Shown: positions 1 through 12,670, numbered from the stretch's first letter. The stretch is 60,041 nt of DNA from Frigoribacterium sp. CFBP 13712 (GCF_014842255.1 NZ_JACYVH010000012.1:1-60041); one strand, 5' to 3'. Program-made: numbers and translations. Notes: generated by a model not told the origin, from the letters alone.

Positions 1-30
1 GGGCCCCCTTCTGCGTGCTGCGGGCGGAGG

Positions 31-522
31 TCAGTGACCCTCGTCGGCCAGCTTCTTGATGCCGGCCTCGACGATGGCCTCGGCCTCGGCGGCGTCGCCC
101 CAGCCCTCGGTCTTGACCCACTTGCCGGGCTCGAGGTCCTTGTAGTGCTCGAAGAAGTGCTCGATCTCCTTGCGGAGGTACTCGGGCACGTCCGAGATGT
201 CCTGGATGTGCTCCCAGCGCGGGTCCTTCGCGGGCACCGCGATGACCTTGGCGTCGCTGCCGCCGTCGTCGGTCATGTTGAACACGCCCACGGGGCGCAC
301 CTTCACGCCCACGCCCGGGAACAGCGGGTAGTCGAGCAGCACCAGCACGTCGACGGGGTCGCCGTCGAGCCCGAGGGTGTTCTCGAAGAACCCGTAGTCG
401 GTCGGGTAGACGAAGCCCGTGAAGAGCACGCGGTCGAGGTAGACGCGACCGGTCTCGTGGTCGACCTCGTACTTGTTGCGGCTTCCCTTGGGGATCTCGA
501 TCACGGCGTCGTACGCGGCCAT
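31..522 (-). CDS. ppa: Inorganic pyrophosphatase, family I
   Basis: Soluble cytoplasmic enzyme that hydrolyses pyrophosphate to two phosphates and so drives biosynthetic reactions forward. The 163-residue length matches bacterial family I enzymes. The family signature DGDPVDVLV is near residue 53, with the conserved [11 protein letters not shown] start and the YPTDYGF segment before it. Start ATG at 522 is preceded by AGGAG with normal spacing. It is divergent from tilS; the two share a 68-bp gap containing a palindromic TAACGTTA that could serve as the -10 box for both genes. In many actinobacteria a D-Ala-D-Ala carboxypeptidase gene separates ppa and tilS; none is present here. Confidence 0.96.
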   Translation of the reverse strand: MAAYDAVIEIPKGSRNKYEVDHETGRVYLDRVLFTGFVYPTDYGFFENTLGLDGDPVDVLVLLDYPLFPGVGVKVRPVGVFNMTDDGGSDAKVIAVPAKDPRWEHIQDISDVPEYLRKEIEHFFEHYKDLEPGKWVKTEGWGDAAEAEAIVEAGIKKLADEGH

Positions 523-578
523 GGGTGCTCCTGGTTCAGTTCGGGGGGCGTGCCGACCGGGCCGGTCGACGGCTTCGC

Positions 579-586
579 TAACGTTA
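579..586. promoter_or_regulatory. Palindromic -10 element shared by ppa and tilS
   Basis: TAACGTTA reads TAACGT on both strands. On the plus strand the hexamer at 579-584 ends 6 nt before the tilS ATG, the spacing seen before several other genes here, so the tilS mRNA is probably leaderless. On the minus strand it would give ppa a leader of about 50 nt. Inferred from sequence only. Confidence 0.5.
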
Positions 587-590
587 CAAG

Positions 591-1598
591 ATGCCCGCCG
601 AGCACCGTCCGACCCGTCCGCGCCTGACCCCGGCCATGGCCGACGTCCGCCGGGCCGTCCGCGCCTCGCTCGAGGGGCTCCCCGCCGACTCCCTCGTGCT
701 CGTCGCTCTCAGCGGCGGAGCCGACTCGCTCGCGCTCGCCGCCGCGACCGCCTTCGAGGCCCCCCGCGCCGGTCTCCGCGTCGGCGCCGTCGTCGTCGAC
801 CATGCGCTGCAGGCGGGCTCCGCAGAGGTCGCCACCCGCGCCTCCTCGGCCGCGATCGCGCTCGGGCTCGCTCCCGTCGACATCCGCCGGGTCGAGGTCG
901 GCACCGATGGCGGGCCCGAGGCGGCAGCCAGGGAGGCGCGCTACCGGTCGCTCGACCGGGTCGCCACCGAGACCGGTGCGGTCGCCGTGCTGCTCGGCCA
1001 CACGCTCGACGATCAGGCCGAGACCGTGCTGCTCGGGCTGGCTCGGGGGAGCGGCCCGGTGAGCCTCCAGGGCATGGAGCCCGTCACGGGGCGGTGGCGC
1101 CGACCGCTGCTGGGGGTGCGTCGGGAGACGACCCGCGCCTCCTGCGCCGATCTCGGGCTCGATCCGTGGGACGACCCGCACAACGACGACCCCGCCTACG
1201 CCCGCGTGCGGGTGCGGCGGTCCGTGCTGCCGGTGCTCGAGCGCGAGCTGGGCCCCGGGGTCGCCGAGGCGCTCGTCCGCACGGCCGCCCAGCTGCGAGA
1301 GGACAACGACGCGCTCGACCACTTCGCGCTCGAGCAGGCCGAAGAGGTGGCGGACCACGCCGAGGCCGGCATCTCGCTCGACGTCCGGTCGCTGGCGGCG
1401 AACCCCGCGGCGCTGCGGCAGCGGCTCATCCGGCTGGCCGTCGCGAGCGAGTTCGCCGTCACGCTCAGTCGGGCGCAGACCCTCGAGGTCGCCCGGCTCG
1501 TGACCGACTGGCACGGGCAGGGTCCCGTGTCGTTGCCGGGCATTACAGTGATACGCACCGGAGGCGCGCTGCACTTCGCCGCGACCGGCGCCTCCTGA
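591..1598 (+). CDS. tilS: tRNA(Ile)-lysidine synthase TilS
   Basis: Attaches lysine to C34 of tRNA-Ile(CAU), changing its reading from AUG to AUA; essential and cytoplasmic. The PP-loop ATP-binding motif SGGADS is at residues 41-46 and the [14 protein letters not shown] segment typical of the N-type ATP pyrophosphatase fold follows. At 335 residues it has the shorter actinobacterial form. Start ATG 591 is 6 nt after a TAACGT box with no Shine-Dalgarno, pointing to a leaderless message. hpt follows after 50 bp, the conserved tilS-hpt-ftsH order. Confidence 0.95.
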   Translation: MPAEHRPTRPRLTPAMADVRRAVRASLEGLPADSLVLVALSGGADSLALAAATAFEAPRAGLRVGAVVVDHALQAGSAEVATRASSAAIALGLAPVDIRRVEVGTDGGPEAAAREARYRSLDRVATETGAVAVLLGHTLDDQAETVLLGLARGSGPVSLQGMEPVTGRWRRPLLGVRRETTRASCADLGLDPWDDPHNDDPAYARVRVRRSVLPVLERELGPGVAEALVRTAAQLREDNDALDHFALEQAEEVADHAEAGISLDVRSLAANPAALRQRLIRLAVASEFAVTLSRAQTLEVARLVTDWHGQGPVSLPGITVIRTGGALHFAATGAS

Positions 1599-1648
1599 GA
1601 TCCCCGCCACCACCCCCTCACACCTCACCTCTGGAGCGACAGCCCGCC

Positions 1649-2200
1649 ATGGAACTCAGCGACATCGAGAGCGACCTCACCTCCGTCCTCTACACGGAAG
1701 AGCAGATCCACGCGAAGATCGCCGAGATCGCCCGCCGGGTCGAGGCCGACTACGCCGGGCGCGACCCGCTGCTGGTCGGGGTGCTGAAGGGCGCCGTCAT
1801 GGTGATGGCCGACTTCTCGCGCGAGCTCAAGATGAGCGCCGCGATGGACTGGATGGCCGTCTCGTCGTATGGCTCGGGTACGAAGTCGTCGGGTGTCGTG
1901 CGCATCCTGAAAGACCTGGACACCGATCTGCTCGGTCGCGACGTCATCATCGTCGAGGACATCATCGACTCCGGGCTGACCCTGTCGTGGCTGCTCGAGA
2001 ACCTGCGCACCCGCGGCGCCGCGTCGGTCGAGATCTTCGCCCTGCTGCGCAAGCCCGAGGCGGCGAAGGTCGACGTCGACGTCAAGTACGTCGGGTTCGA
2101 GATCCCCAACGACTTCGTGGTCGGCTACGGTCTCGACTTCGACGAGCGGTACCGCAACCTGCGCGGTGTCGGCGTGCTCGCGCCGCACGTCTACAGCTAG
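1649..2200 (+). CDS. hpt: Hypoxanthine phosphoribosyltransferase
   Basis: Salvages hypoxanthine (and usually guanine) to IMP/GMP with PRPP. The 183-residue product carries the type I PRTase PRPP-binding loop [11 protein letters not shown] around residues 102-112, a [10 protein letters not shown] loop, and the C-terminal [16 protein letters not shown] segment. Start ATG 1649 (MELSDIESD) follows a CTGGAG sequence. It lies in the conserved block between tilS and ftsH and is probably cotranscribed with tilS. Confidence 0.95.
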   Translation: MELSDIESDLTSVLYTEEQIHAKIAEIARRVEADYAGRDPLLVGVLKGAVMVMADFSRELKMSAAMDWMAVSSYGSGTKSSGVVRILKDLDTDLLGRDVIIVEDIIDSGLTLSWLLENLRTRGAASVEIFALLRKPEAAKVDVDVKYVGFEIPNDFVVGYGLDFDERYRNLRGVGVLAPHVYS

Positions 2201-2296
2201 GCGGTCGCAGGAGGCGCGGGTCGGGCCGGCGGGCAGGGGCCAGGGCGCGCATTAGGCCCACGGCGAACACCCATGAGGCGCATAGGGCGCTCGATG

Positions 2297-2302
2297 TAAC
2301 CT
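2297..2302 (+). promoter_or_regulatory. Candidate -10 box for ftsH
   Basis: TAACCT about 50 bp before the ftsH start in the hpt-ftsH gap, which also holds a copy of the GGAGGCGCGGGTC motif at 2210-2222. No convincing -35 box is visible. Confidence 0.35.
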
Positions 2303-2352
2303 TCTGCTCATCTTCTCCCTGCAGAAAGGCGTCGGGCTCCGCCCGTACTGAC

Positions 2353-4350
<1,998 letters not shown>

Positions 4351-4398
4351 CCGTCGAGCGGAGCGACCGCACCGGCTCGACGCCGCCGGTGCGGTCGC

Positions 4399-4404
4399 TA
4401 CCCT
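4399..4404 (+). promoter_or_regulatory. Candidate -10 box for the folate operon
   Basis: TACCCT 48 bp before the folP GTG, immediately after an inverted-repeat-rich stretch downstream of ftsH. A good SD (GGAGG at 4439-4443) lies between it and the start, so this message would have a leader. Inferred. Confidence 0.4.
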
Positions 4405-4452
4405 GGAGCCCGACCCTGTTCGACCCCTGGCCCCGATCGGAGGCGCCTCCCC

Positions 4453-5973
4453 GTGACCGACTCACCGAGTAGAGCACACCGGGCATCCGACGAGACGTCG
4501 GCCGGACGTGTCTGGAAGCGTCCGCGGGGGAGGGCGCGCTACCCCGACCCGGTCGTGCTCGACGCACCGCCGGCCAGCGCGCCGGCTGCCGGCAGCGAAC
4601 GTCGCCTCGTCCTCTCGCTCGGTGAGCGGGCCGCGGTCCGACCCCCGGCCCAGCTGCCCCCGGTCACGCAGACGCCCGCGACCCGCACCCCCGGCGGCCC
4701 GAGCACCGTGACACCCGGCTCCGCGCCTACCGGCTCCGCGAGCCCGTCCGCCGCGACCGGCACCCCCGGCGGTCCGAGCACGGTGAGCGAGCCCGCCCTG
4801 CCGACCCGCGCCTCCGGACGCCGCCTCATCGCCGGCGGACGCTTCGACGGGCCGCTCGACGACCGCGACGAGGCCTCGACCCGGACCCGGGTCGGCTCGC
4901 ACGCCGCGCCGAGTCCCGTGGTGCCGCCCGTCCGCGGTGCCGACGAGCTGCGGCGACCCCCGGCGAGCAGCTCGCCCGGCGTCGAGCCGGACGCCGCGAC
5001 CCTCGTGATGGACATCGTGCAGCCGGCCGCGACGTCGGCTGAGACGGCTGCCGCGACGTCGGCTGCGCCGGCTGCCGCTGCCACTGCCACTGCCACTGCC
5101 GCTGCCGCGCCGGCACCGCGCCCGCCACGCGGCGGACCGCTCGTGGTCGGCATCGTCAACGTCACGCCCGACTCGTTCAGCGACGGCGGTCGCTACGTCG
5201 AGGTCGACGACGCCCTGCGGCACGCGAGAGCGCTCGTCGAGGCCGGGGCCGACGTGATCGACGTCGGCGGCGAATCGACGAGACCCGGCAGCGCCCGGGT
5301 CGCCCCGATCGACGAGCAACGGCGCGTGCTGCCCGTCATCCGGCAGCTGGCGTCCGAAGGCGTCCGGGTGAGCATCGACACCATGAACGCCGCCACGGCC
5401 TACGCGGCCGTCGAGGTCGGAGCCGACATCGTCAACGACGTCTCGGGCGGTCTCGCCGACCGCTTCATGGCGCAGGCCGTCGCCGACACCGGCAGCACCT
5501 TCGTGGCCATGCACTGGCGCGGGCCGCTCGACGGCTCCGACCGGCCCGACTACCGCGACGTCGTGACCGACGTGCACGACGAACTGCAGCAGCGCGTCGC
5601 CGACCTCGTCGCCCAGGGGATCGACCCCTCCCGTCTCGTGCTCGACCCCGGTCTCGGCTTCTCGAAGGACGCCGCTCAGAACTGGCAGGTGCTCGCCGGT
5701 CTGCGGGGGCTCGGCCGTCTCGGGCTGCCGCTGATGGTCGGGGCCTCGCGCAAGAGGTTCCTCGGCGAGCTGCTGCCCGAAGGCGCTCCGATCGAGGCCC
5801 GCGACCAGGCCACGGCGGTCGTCAGCGTGCTGGCCGCCCTCGAGGGCGTCTGGGCGGTGCGCGTGCACGACGTCGCCGCGACCCGGGCGGCGCTCGACGT
5901 CTGGCAGGCCTGGCAGCAGGGGGGCCGCTCGGCGGGCGCCGCGAAGTCGACCCGATCGGCGCGGCACGCATGA
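4453..5973 (+). CDS. folP: Dihydropteroate synthase with long disordered N-terminal extension
   Basis: Condenses p-aminobenzoate with dihydropterin pyrophosphate in folate synthesis; target of sulfonamides. The catalytic TIM barrel starts near residue 229: VGIVNVTPDSFSDGG, then DVGGESTRPG, SIDTMNA, NDVSGG, and DPGLGFSKDA, all family motifs. The product has 506 residues where the family usually has about 280. The first 230 are Pro/Ala/Thr-rich with near-duplicate GGPST segments and an Ala-Thr run just before the barrel. GTG 4453 is chosen because GGAGG sits 9 nt upstream. A shorter form from an internal start near 5090-5140 is possible, but no clear SD is seen there. The stop overlaps folB by 4 bp. 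Confidence 0.93.
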   Translation: MTDSPSRAHRASDETSAGRVWKRPRGRARYPDPVVLDAPPASAPAAGSERRLVLSLGERAAVRPPAQLPPVTQTPATRTPGGPSTVTPGSAPTGSASPSAATGTPGGPSTVSEPALPTRASGRRLIAGGRFDGPLDDRDEASTRTRVGSHAAPSPVVPPVRGADELRRPPASSSPGVEPDAATLVMDIVQPAATSAETAAATSAAPAAAATATATAAAAPAPRPPRGGPLVVGIVNVTPDSFSDGGRYVEVDDALRHARALVEAGADVIDVGGESTRPGSARVAPIDEQRRVLPVIRQLASEGVRVSIDTMNAATAYAAVEVGADIVNDVSGGLADRFMAQAVADTGSTFVAMHWRGPLDGSDRPDYRDVVTDVHDELQQRVADLVAQGIDPSRLVLDPGLGFSKDAAQNWQVLAGLRGLGRLGLPLMVGASRKRFLGELLPEGAPIEARDQATAVVSVLAALEGVWAVRVHDVAATRAALDVWQAWQQGGRSAGAAKSTRSARHA

Positions 5974-6419
5974 CCGCCGCCGAGACGAGCCCCGCCGCGG
6001 CTGCCCCCGCCGCGGCTGCCCCCGCCGCGGCTGCCCCCGCCGCGACGGCCGCCGTCGGCCTCGACGTGCTCCGCTTGAGCGGCGTGCGCGCCACCGGGCA
6101 CCACGGGGTCTTCGACCACGAGCGCCGCGACGGTCAGGAGTTCGTCGTCGACGCCGTCGTGCACCTCGACACCCGGGCGGCGGCCACCGGCGACGACCTC
6201 GAGGCGACCGTGCACTACGGCGTGCTCGCCGAGCAGCTCGTCGCCGCCGTCGAGAGCGACCCGGTCGACCTGATCGAGACCCTGGCCGAGCGTCTCGCCG
6301 GCGTGGTCCTCGCGTTCCCCGCCGCCGTGCGCACCGAGATCACCGTGCACAAGCCGAGCGCGCCCATCACCGTGCCGTTCTCGGACGTCTCGATCACCAT
6401 CGTGCGGGAGCGCCCGTGA
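5970..6419 (+). CDS. folB: Dihydroneopterin aldolase
   Basis: Cleaves dihydroneopterin to 6-hydroxymethyl-dihydropterin and glycolaldehyde. The core from about residue 30 shows GVRATGHHGVFDHER, the DGQEFVVD segment, the catalytic-region TVHYGVLAEQL and the C-terminal VHKPSAPI, all typical of the family. The N-terminal 25 residues are an Ala-Pro run encoded by three exact tandem 15-bp units at about 5996-6041, absent from ordinary FolB proteins. The ATGA overlap with folP and a GTGA overlap with folK imply translational coupling. Confidence 0.93.
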   Translation: MTAAETSPAAAAPAAAAPAAAAPAATAAVGLDVLRLSGVRATGHHGVFDHERRDGQEFVVDAVVHLDTRAAATGDDLEATVHYGVLAEQLVAAVESDPVDLIETLAERLAGVVLAFPAAVRTEITVHKPSAPITVPFSDVSITIVRERP

Positions 6420-7036
6420 GCGCCGAGCCGCACGCGCCCAGCACCCGAGCGGCCGGCACGCGCACGACCCGCGCCGTCATCGCACTCGGCTCGAACCTCG
6501 GCGCCCGCGACGAACTGCTCGGCGACGCCGTGCGGGCCCTCGACGCGACCCCGGGCATCACCGTCGTCGCGGCCTCGACCCCCGTGTCGTCCGTGGCGCT
6601 GACGCTCGACGGCCCCGACGAGACGCGGCCCGAGTACCTCAACGCGGTCGCGCTCGTCGACACCGACCTCGAACCCCTCGCGTTGCTCAACGCGCTGCAC
6701 GGCATCGAGTCCGAGCACGGTCGCACCCGCGAGGTGCGCTGGGGCGATCGCACGCTCGACCTCGACATCATCGTCTTCGGCGATCTCGAGCTCGACACCG
6801 AGCGCCTCACCCTGCCGCACCCGCGAGCGTCCGAGCGCGCCTTCGTGCTCGAGCCCTGGTTCGAGATCGACGAGGAGGCGCGGCTCGGCGGCCACGGACC
6901 GGTCGCCGCCCTGATCGCGCGGCTCCCCGACCGGACCCGACCCGTGACCGGGGCGACGCGGCTGCTCGACCGGCGCCGCGCCTCCTCGGCCATCCCGTCG
7001 GCGGACGACCGGCACGACCAGGGAGTCACCGCGTGA
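6416..7036 (+). CDS. folK: HPPK, 6-hydroxymethyl-7,8-dihydropterin pyrophosphokinase
   Basis: Transfers pyrophosphate from ATP to hydroxymethyl-dihydropterin, giving the substrate of FolP. The 206 residues include IALGSNLGARDELL near the start, YLNAVALV, and the HPPK signature DRTLDLDIIVFGD near residue 114, followed by LPHPRASERAFVLEPW. GTG 6416 overlaps the folB stop. The last 30 residues are low complexity. GTGA overlap links it to the next gene. Confidence 0.95.
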   Translation: MSAEPHAPSTRAAGTRTTRAVIALGSNLGARDELLGDAVRALDATPGITVVAASTPVSSVALTLDGPDETRPEYLNAVALVDTDLEPLALLNALHGIESEHGRTREVRWGDRTLDLDIIVFGDLELDTERLTLPHPRASERAFVLEPWFEIDEEARLGGHGPVAALIARLPDRTRPVTGATRLLDRRRASSAIPSADDRHDQGVTA

Positions 7037-7503
7037 AGCACACCCGCCCCGGCACCCTGATCGCACTCGGCCTCGCGGCCCTCGTCGCGGGCTTCGTCGT
7101 CGACGCCGCCCTGGTCGCGAACGGCATGGCCGCCCTCGTGCCCCCGGTGCCGCTCGGCCTCGTGCTGCTCGCCATCGGCGGCATCGTCGTCAGCATGGCC
7201 GTGCCCGTGCGCCGCGTCGCCCGGGGCACCAGCACCGACCGCATCGACCCGTACTACGCGACGAGGGTGCTGCTGCTGGCCAAGGCGAGCAGTCTCTCGG
7301 GGGCGCTGTTCGGCGGGGCCGCCGCGGGGGTGCTCGTCTTCATGCTGACGCGCGGAGTGACCGTCGCGGTAGGCTCGCTCGTGCCCACGATCGTCGCCGT
7401 GGTGGGGGGTCTCGCCCTCCTCGTGGCGGGGATCGTCGCCGAGCGCATGTGCACGGTGCCACCGGGCGACGACGACGGCGGGCCGGGGGCGCAAGCGGCC
7501 TGA
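7033..7503 (+). CDS. DUF3180 family membrane protein
   Basis: Integral membrane protein of 156 residues with four predicted membrane segments (about 10-28, 34-53, 80-100 and 115-136). DUF3180 proteins sit directly after folK across actinobacteria, and this gene starts with a 4-bp GTGA overlap with folK, which fits. Function is unknown. The assignment rests on position, size and topology. Confidence 0.8.
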   Translation: MKHTRPGTLIALGLAALVAGFVVDAALVANGMAALVPPVPLGLVLLAIGGIVVSMAVPVRRVARGTSTDRIDPYYATRVLLLAKASSLSGALFGGAAAGVLVFMLTRGVTVAVGSLVPTIVAVVGGLALLVAGIVAERMCTVPPGDDDGGPGAQAA

Positions 7504-7548
7504 GGGCCGTGTTCCGTCTCGCCACCGCCGACCGGAGGAACCTCCGCC

Positions 7549-8106
7549 ATGGATCGACTCGACAGCGCCTACCACGACATCGCCCGCCGCGACGGCGCTC
7601 ACGGTGACGGCCCGCACGCCGACGGTCAGCGCCGCGACGGCGCCGTGTCCGGCTCCTGGACCGGCGTCTCGCCCAAGTACGTCTGGCCCGAGCTGATCGG
7701 CTGGGTCGTCACCGGCCTGATCGCGGCGGCCGCCACCCTGCCCCTGTGGCTCCTCGAGCAGTGGTGGGCCTACGCCGTAACCGCCGCGGTGGTCGTGATC
7801 TTCGCGCTGGTGGCCGCTTTCACGCCCCGGCGCGTCCGGTCGATCCGCTACCAGCTGCGCGACGACGACCTGCTGCTGCGCAAGGGCGTCATGTTCGTCC
7901 GCTTCGTCGCGGTGCCCTACGGCCGCATGCAGCTGATCGACATCAACCGCGGCCCGGTGGTGCGGGCGCTCGGTCTCAGCGATCTGAAGTTCGTCACGGC
8001 CGCGGCCTCGTCGGGCGTGACCATCCCCGGGGTGCCCGCCGACGACGCGGAGGCGCTGCGCGACCGCCTCGTGAGTCTCGCCGAGTCGCGACGGGCCGGC
8101 CTGTGA
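7549..8106 (+). CDS. PH domain-containing membrane protein (bPH2/DUF304 type)
   Basis: A 185-residue protein with two membrane helices (about residues 48-85) followed by a bacterial PH domain: RSIRYQLRDDDLLLRKGVMF, then VPYGRMQLIDINRGP and the AASSGVTIPGVP segment, the usual bPH2 pattern. Members lie in the cytoplasmic membrane; their role is not known. SD GGAGGAAC is about 10 nt before ATG 7549. Its stop overlaps the GTG of the next PH protein, so the two probably act together. Confidence 0.88.
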   Translation: MDRLDSAYHDIARRDGAHGDGPHADGQRRDGAVSGSWTGVSPKYVWPELIGWVVTGLIAAAATLPLWLLEQWWAYAVTAAVVVIFALVAAFTPRRVRSIRYQLRDDDLLLRKGVMFVRFVAVPYGRMQLIDINRGPVVRALGLSDLKFVTAAASSGVTIPGVPADDAEALRDRLVSLAESRRAGL

Positions 8107-10004
8107 GCGACGGCGCCCCCGCCTCGCCGCCCGGCGCGCCCACCCCGCCGCCCGGCGCCTCCACCCCGCCAGCCGGCGCACCCACCCCGCCGCCCGCGGT
8201 CGCCGCGCTGACCGACGGCGAGTGGCACCGCCTGCACCCCGCCACCCCGGTGCTCAAGGGCGGCATCGCGCTCGTCGTGCTGCTGGGCATCGTCGTCAAC
8301 AACGCGCGCGACTGGGCCATCGAGCTCTTCCTGCCCGGCGGTCGCCGCGGCGGCTCCGACGAGGGGGACCCGTTCGGCTACGTGGTCGACCAGGGCTGGA
8401 TCGGCTTCGTGCTGCTCGGCATCGTCGTGGTGATCGCGGCGCTCGTCGGTCTGTTCTACCTCTCGTGGCGGATGAACACGTTCCGTGTCACCGAAGAGAT
8501 CGTCGAGGTCCGCAGCGGCGTCGTCTTCCGCACGAACCGTCGGGCGCGGCTCGACCGGATCCAGGGCATCAACATCCAGCGCCCGCTGCTGGCGCGCGTC
8601 TTCGGGGCCGCCCGGCTCGAGGTCAACCAGGCGGGCGACGACGCCAACGTCGTGCTCGCGTACCTGAGGGGGGCCGCTGCCGACGACCTCCGGCGCGAGA
8701 TCCTGCGCCGCGCCTCCGGAGCCCGCCGACCCGAGACGACGTCCGCGCTCGCCGGCGACGACCCCGCGAACCGAGGAGGCGCGGCGCCCGTTCTCGAAGG
8801 AGCCCCCGGCACCCCGCCGGTCGCCCACCGCACCGGGCTCGGCGGCGTCGTCGAGCAGCGCGCGCACGAGTTCCTCGCTCCCGAGCTCGACCCGCGCGAG
8901 GCCGACCCCGGCTCGGTCGTCCGCATCGAGCCGGGTCGCCTGATCGGCTCGGTGCTGCTGAGCGGCTACACGCTGTTCATCGTCGCTGCGGCCGTCGCGG
9001 TGGCGATCAGCGTCGGCGTGACCGGCGAGTACTTCCTGCTGTTCGCGATGCTGCCGGCTCTGCTCGGCTCGGGCGGGTTCTTCGTCAACCGCATCTCGAA
9101 GTCGCTGCGCTTCAGCATCGCGTCGACCCGCGACGGCATCCGCATCGGCTACGGCCTCTTCTCGACCACGAACGAGACGCTGCCGCCCGGGCGCATCCAC
9201 TCGGTCAAGGTCAGTCAGCCGCTGCTCTGGCGGCCGTTCGGCTGGTGGGAGATCTCGATCAACCGCGCCTCGCGGTCGAGTGCGAACGGCGCCGACGGTC
9301 AGAACAACACCAGCATCCTGCCGGTGGGCGACATGGCCGACGTGCGTCGGGTGCTCGAGTTCGTGCTGCCCGAGCTCGTCGGAGTGGCCGCCGCGGACGC
9401 CGACACCGAAGAGGCGCTGGTCGCCCCGACGGAGCCCGTCACCGAGGAGGCGCTGGTCGCCACCTCCGACGCGGTCGCCTCCGATCCGGTGGGCGCTGCG
9501 CGCGGGTTCCGCGAGAACGCGGGCGAGCACGCCGCCCGCACCGTGTCGATCATCGAGCAGGGTCTGACCGCGAAGGGCGACGACGGCGGCTTCACCGTCT
9601 CGCCGCGTCGTGCGGCCGTGCTGCGCTGGTTCTCGTGGCGACGCAACGGGTTCCGCTCGGCGCCCGGCGCGGTGCTGCTGCGCACCGGGGCCGTCTGGCG
9701 CAGACTCGTCGTCGTGCCGCTGCCGCGCATCCAGAGCGTCGCCCTCCGGCAGGGGCCGCTGCTGCGCCGGCTGCGACTCGCCGAGGTGAGCGTGCACACC
9801 GTCCAGGGGCCGATCACCGCCCAGATCGGGGCGCTCGACGAGAACGACGCGCTCGAGTTCTTCCACGCCGCCGGGCGCGACGCCGTGGGCGCGGCCCGCG
9901 CCGACCGGACGCACCGGTGGCTGTCGAGCGTCGTGAGCGATGCGGGTGCCGGCACCGCGCCTCCTGCCGGGCCTTCCGCTCCCGTCGACGGGAGCGGTGC
10001 ATGA
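8103..10004 (+). CDS. Large multi-PH-domain membrane protein (YdbT-like)
   Basis: A 633-residue membrane protein with three bPH2 repeats, each after hydrophobic helices: MNTFRVTEEIVEVRSGVVF near residue 125, SIASTRDGIRIGYGLFSTTNE near 340, and a shorter C-terminal one containing RTGAVWRRLVVVPLPRIQS near 525. The YdbT family, found next to YdbS-like PH proteins, has this layout. The first 35 residues are a Pro-Ala repeat (GAPTPPPGA type). GTG 8103 overlaps the previous stop (GTGA). The ATG of the next gene overlaps its stop. Confidence 0.86.
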   Translation: MSDGAPASPPGAPTPPPGASTPPAGAPTPPPAVAALTDGEWHRLHPATPVLKGGIALVVLLGIVVNNARDWAIELFLPGGRRGGSDEGDPFGYVVDQGWIGFVLLGIVVVIAALVGLFYLSWRMNTFRVTEEIVEVRSGVVFRTNRRARLDRIQGINIQRPLLARVFGAARLEVNQAGDDANVVLAYLRGAAADDLRREILRRASGARRPETTSALAGDDPANRGGAAPVLEGAPGTPPVAHRTGLGGVVEQRAHEFLAPELDPREADPGSVVRIEPGRLIGSVLLSGYTLFIVAAAVAVAISVGVTGEYFLLFAMLPALLGSGGFFVNRISKSLRFSIASTRDGIRIGYGLFSTTNETLPPGRIHSVKVSQPLLWRPFGWWEISINRASRSSANGADGQNNTSILPVGDMADVRRVLEFVLPELVGVAAADADTEEALVAPTEPVTEEALVATSDAVASDPVGAARGFRENAGEHAARTVSIIEQGLTAKGDDGGFTVSPRRAAVLRWFSWRRNGFRSAPGAVLLRTGAVWRRLVVVPLPRIQSVALRQGPLLRRLRLAEVSVHTVQGPITAQIGALDENDALEFFHAAGRDAVGAARADRTHRWLSSVVSDAGAGTAPPAGPSAPVDGSGA

Positions 10005-10762
10005 GCGCCCAGCGCAGCGGCCGGCTCGGCGTCGGCGTGATCGGAGCGGGGCACGTCGGCCCCATCCTCGGGGCCGCCCTCGCCGCCGCCGGACACGCGG
10101 TGGTCGGCATCTCGGCCGTCTCCGAGCGGGCCCGCGACCGCGCCGAGGCGATCCTGCCGGGCGTGCCCGTGCTGACCGTGCAGGAGGTCGTCGAACGCAG
10201 CGAGCTCGTGCTGCTCGCCGTGCCCGACGACCAGCTCCCCGACCTCGTCGCGGGGCTCGCCGAGACGGGCGGCTGGCAGCCGGGGCAGCTCGTCGTGCAC
10301 ACCTCGGCCGTGCACGGACTCGAGGTGCTGCGACCCGCGCTCGCCGCCGGTGTCATCCCGCTCGCGATCCACCCCGCGCTCACGTTCACCGGTACCACCA
10401 TCGACCTCGTGCGTCTCCGCGGCGCGTACTGCGCGGTCACGGCGCCCGTGCCGGTGCAGCCGATCGGGCAGGCGCTCGTCGTCGAGATGGGCGCCGAGCC
10501 CGTGCTCGTGGCCGACGCCGACCGCCCGCGGTACGCCGAGGCCGTCGCGACGGCGACCGAGTTCTCGGCCGCGATCGTCACCCAGTCGGTCGGTCTGCTG
10601 GCCGAGCTGGGCATGCCCGAGCCGGGGCGCGTCATCGCCCCGCTGGTCCGGTCGGCGATGGACCGCGCTCTCGGCATCGCCGAGGGGTCGGTCGGCCCCG
10701 GTACCATCGACGTGGCCTCGTTCGACGACGGGCCGTCCGCGTTCGGCGACCCGCGCGCCTGA
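10001..10762 (+). CDS. Rossmann-like and DUF2520 domain oxidoreductase
   Basis: A 253-residue dehydrogenase-like protein. The N-terminal NAD(P)-binding fold has VIGAGHVGPILGAALAAAGH near residue 12; the C-terminal DUF2520 helical domain contains HPALTFTG and the long helix around ATEFSAAIVTQSVGLL. The family resembles ketopantoate and pyrroline-5-carboxylate reductases but its substrate is unknown. In many actinobacteria panC follows; here lysS follows directly after 51 bp. Confidence 0.88.
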   Translation: MSAQRSGRLGVGVIGAGHVGPILGAALAAAGHAVVGISAVSERARDRAEAILPGVPVLTVQEVVERSELVLLAVPDDQLPDLVAGLAETGGWQPGQLVVHTSAVHGLEVLRPALAAGVIPLAIHPALTFTGTTIDLVRLRGAYCAVTAPVPVQPIGQALVVEMGAEPVLVADADRPRYAEAVATATEFSAAIVTQSVGLLAELGMPEPGRVIAPLVRSAMDRALGIAEGSVGPGTIDVASFDDGPSAFGDPRA

Positions 10763-10813
10763 CGGCACCGCGCCTCCCACATCCTCTTCCCCCTTCGCTG
10801 GAGCAGCTGACAC

Positions 10814-12367
<1,554 letters not shown>

Positions 12368-12379
12368 CATCCCGAGACG

Positions 12380-12385
12380 TACCCT
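12380..12385 (+). promoter_or_regulatory. -10 box of leaderless gene at 12392
   Basis: TACCCT followed by 6 nt and the GTG start at 12392; no SD is present. Same geometry as other leaderless starts in this window. Confidence 0.5.
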
Positions 12386-12391
12386 TGACGA

Positions 12392-12637
12392 GTGCCTGAA
12401 ACCTATCTCGGAGCGTTCGTCTTCTCGTTGACGCCGACCATCGTCGTCGGCCTCATCTTCTGGTTCGTCGTGCGCTCGCTGATCCGCGCCGACCGGACGG
12501 AACGCTCCGCGTACTCCAAGATCGAGGCCGAAGAGCGCGCCAAGGTCGCTGCAGCCGACTTCGAGGCCGAGCGCATCGCCGCCGACCGCCGTGGGGGCGA
12601 CCGCCTCGATGGCGATCGCCGCGCGGCCACGTCGTAG
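12392..12637 (+). CDS. Small single-pass membrane protein of unknown function
   Basis: An 81-residue protein: one membrane helix (about residues 8-28, FSLTPTIVVGLIFWFVV) and then a charged, probably helical cytoplasmic tail rich in Glu, Ala and Arg. No family recognised. Support comes from the sharp hydrophobic/charged layout, the TACCCT-N6-GTG start and the strong hairpin downstream. It follows lysS by 24 bp. Confidence 0.7.
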   Translation: MPETYLGAFVFSLTPTIVVGLIFWFVVRSLIRADRTERSAYSKIEAEERAKVAAADFEAERIAADRRGGDRLDGDRRAATS

Positions 12638-12670
12638 CGCCTCCTCGGCTCCTCTCCCCGGCTTCTCCCC

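Noticed and set aside
473-1648. Long plus-strand frame running into hpt
   Set aside because: Upstream of MELSDIESD it is Arg-rich, low complexity and overlaps tilS; the hpt start at 1649 fits the family length.
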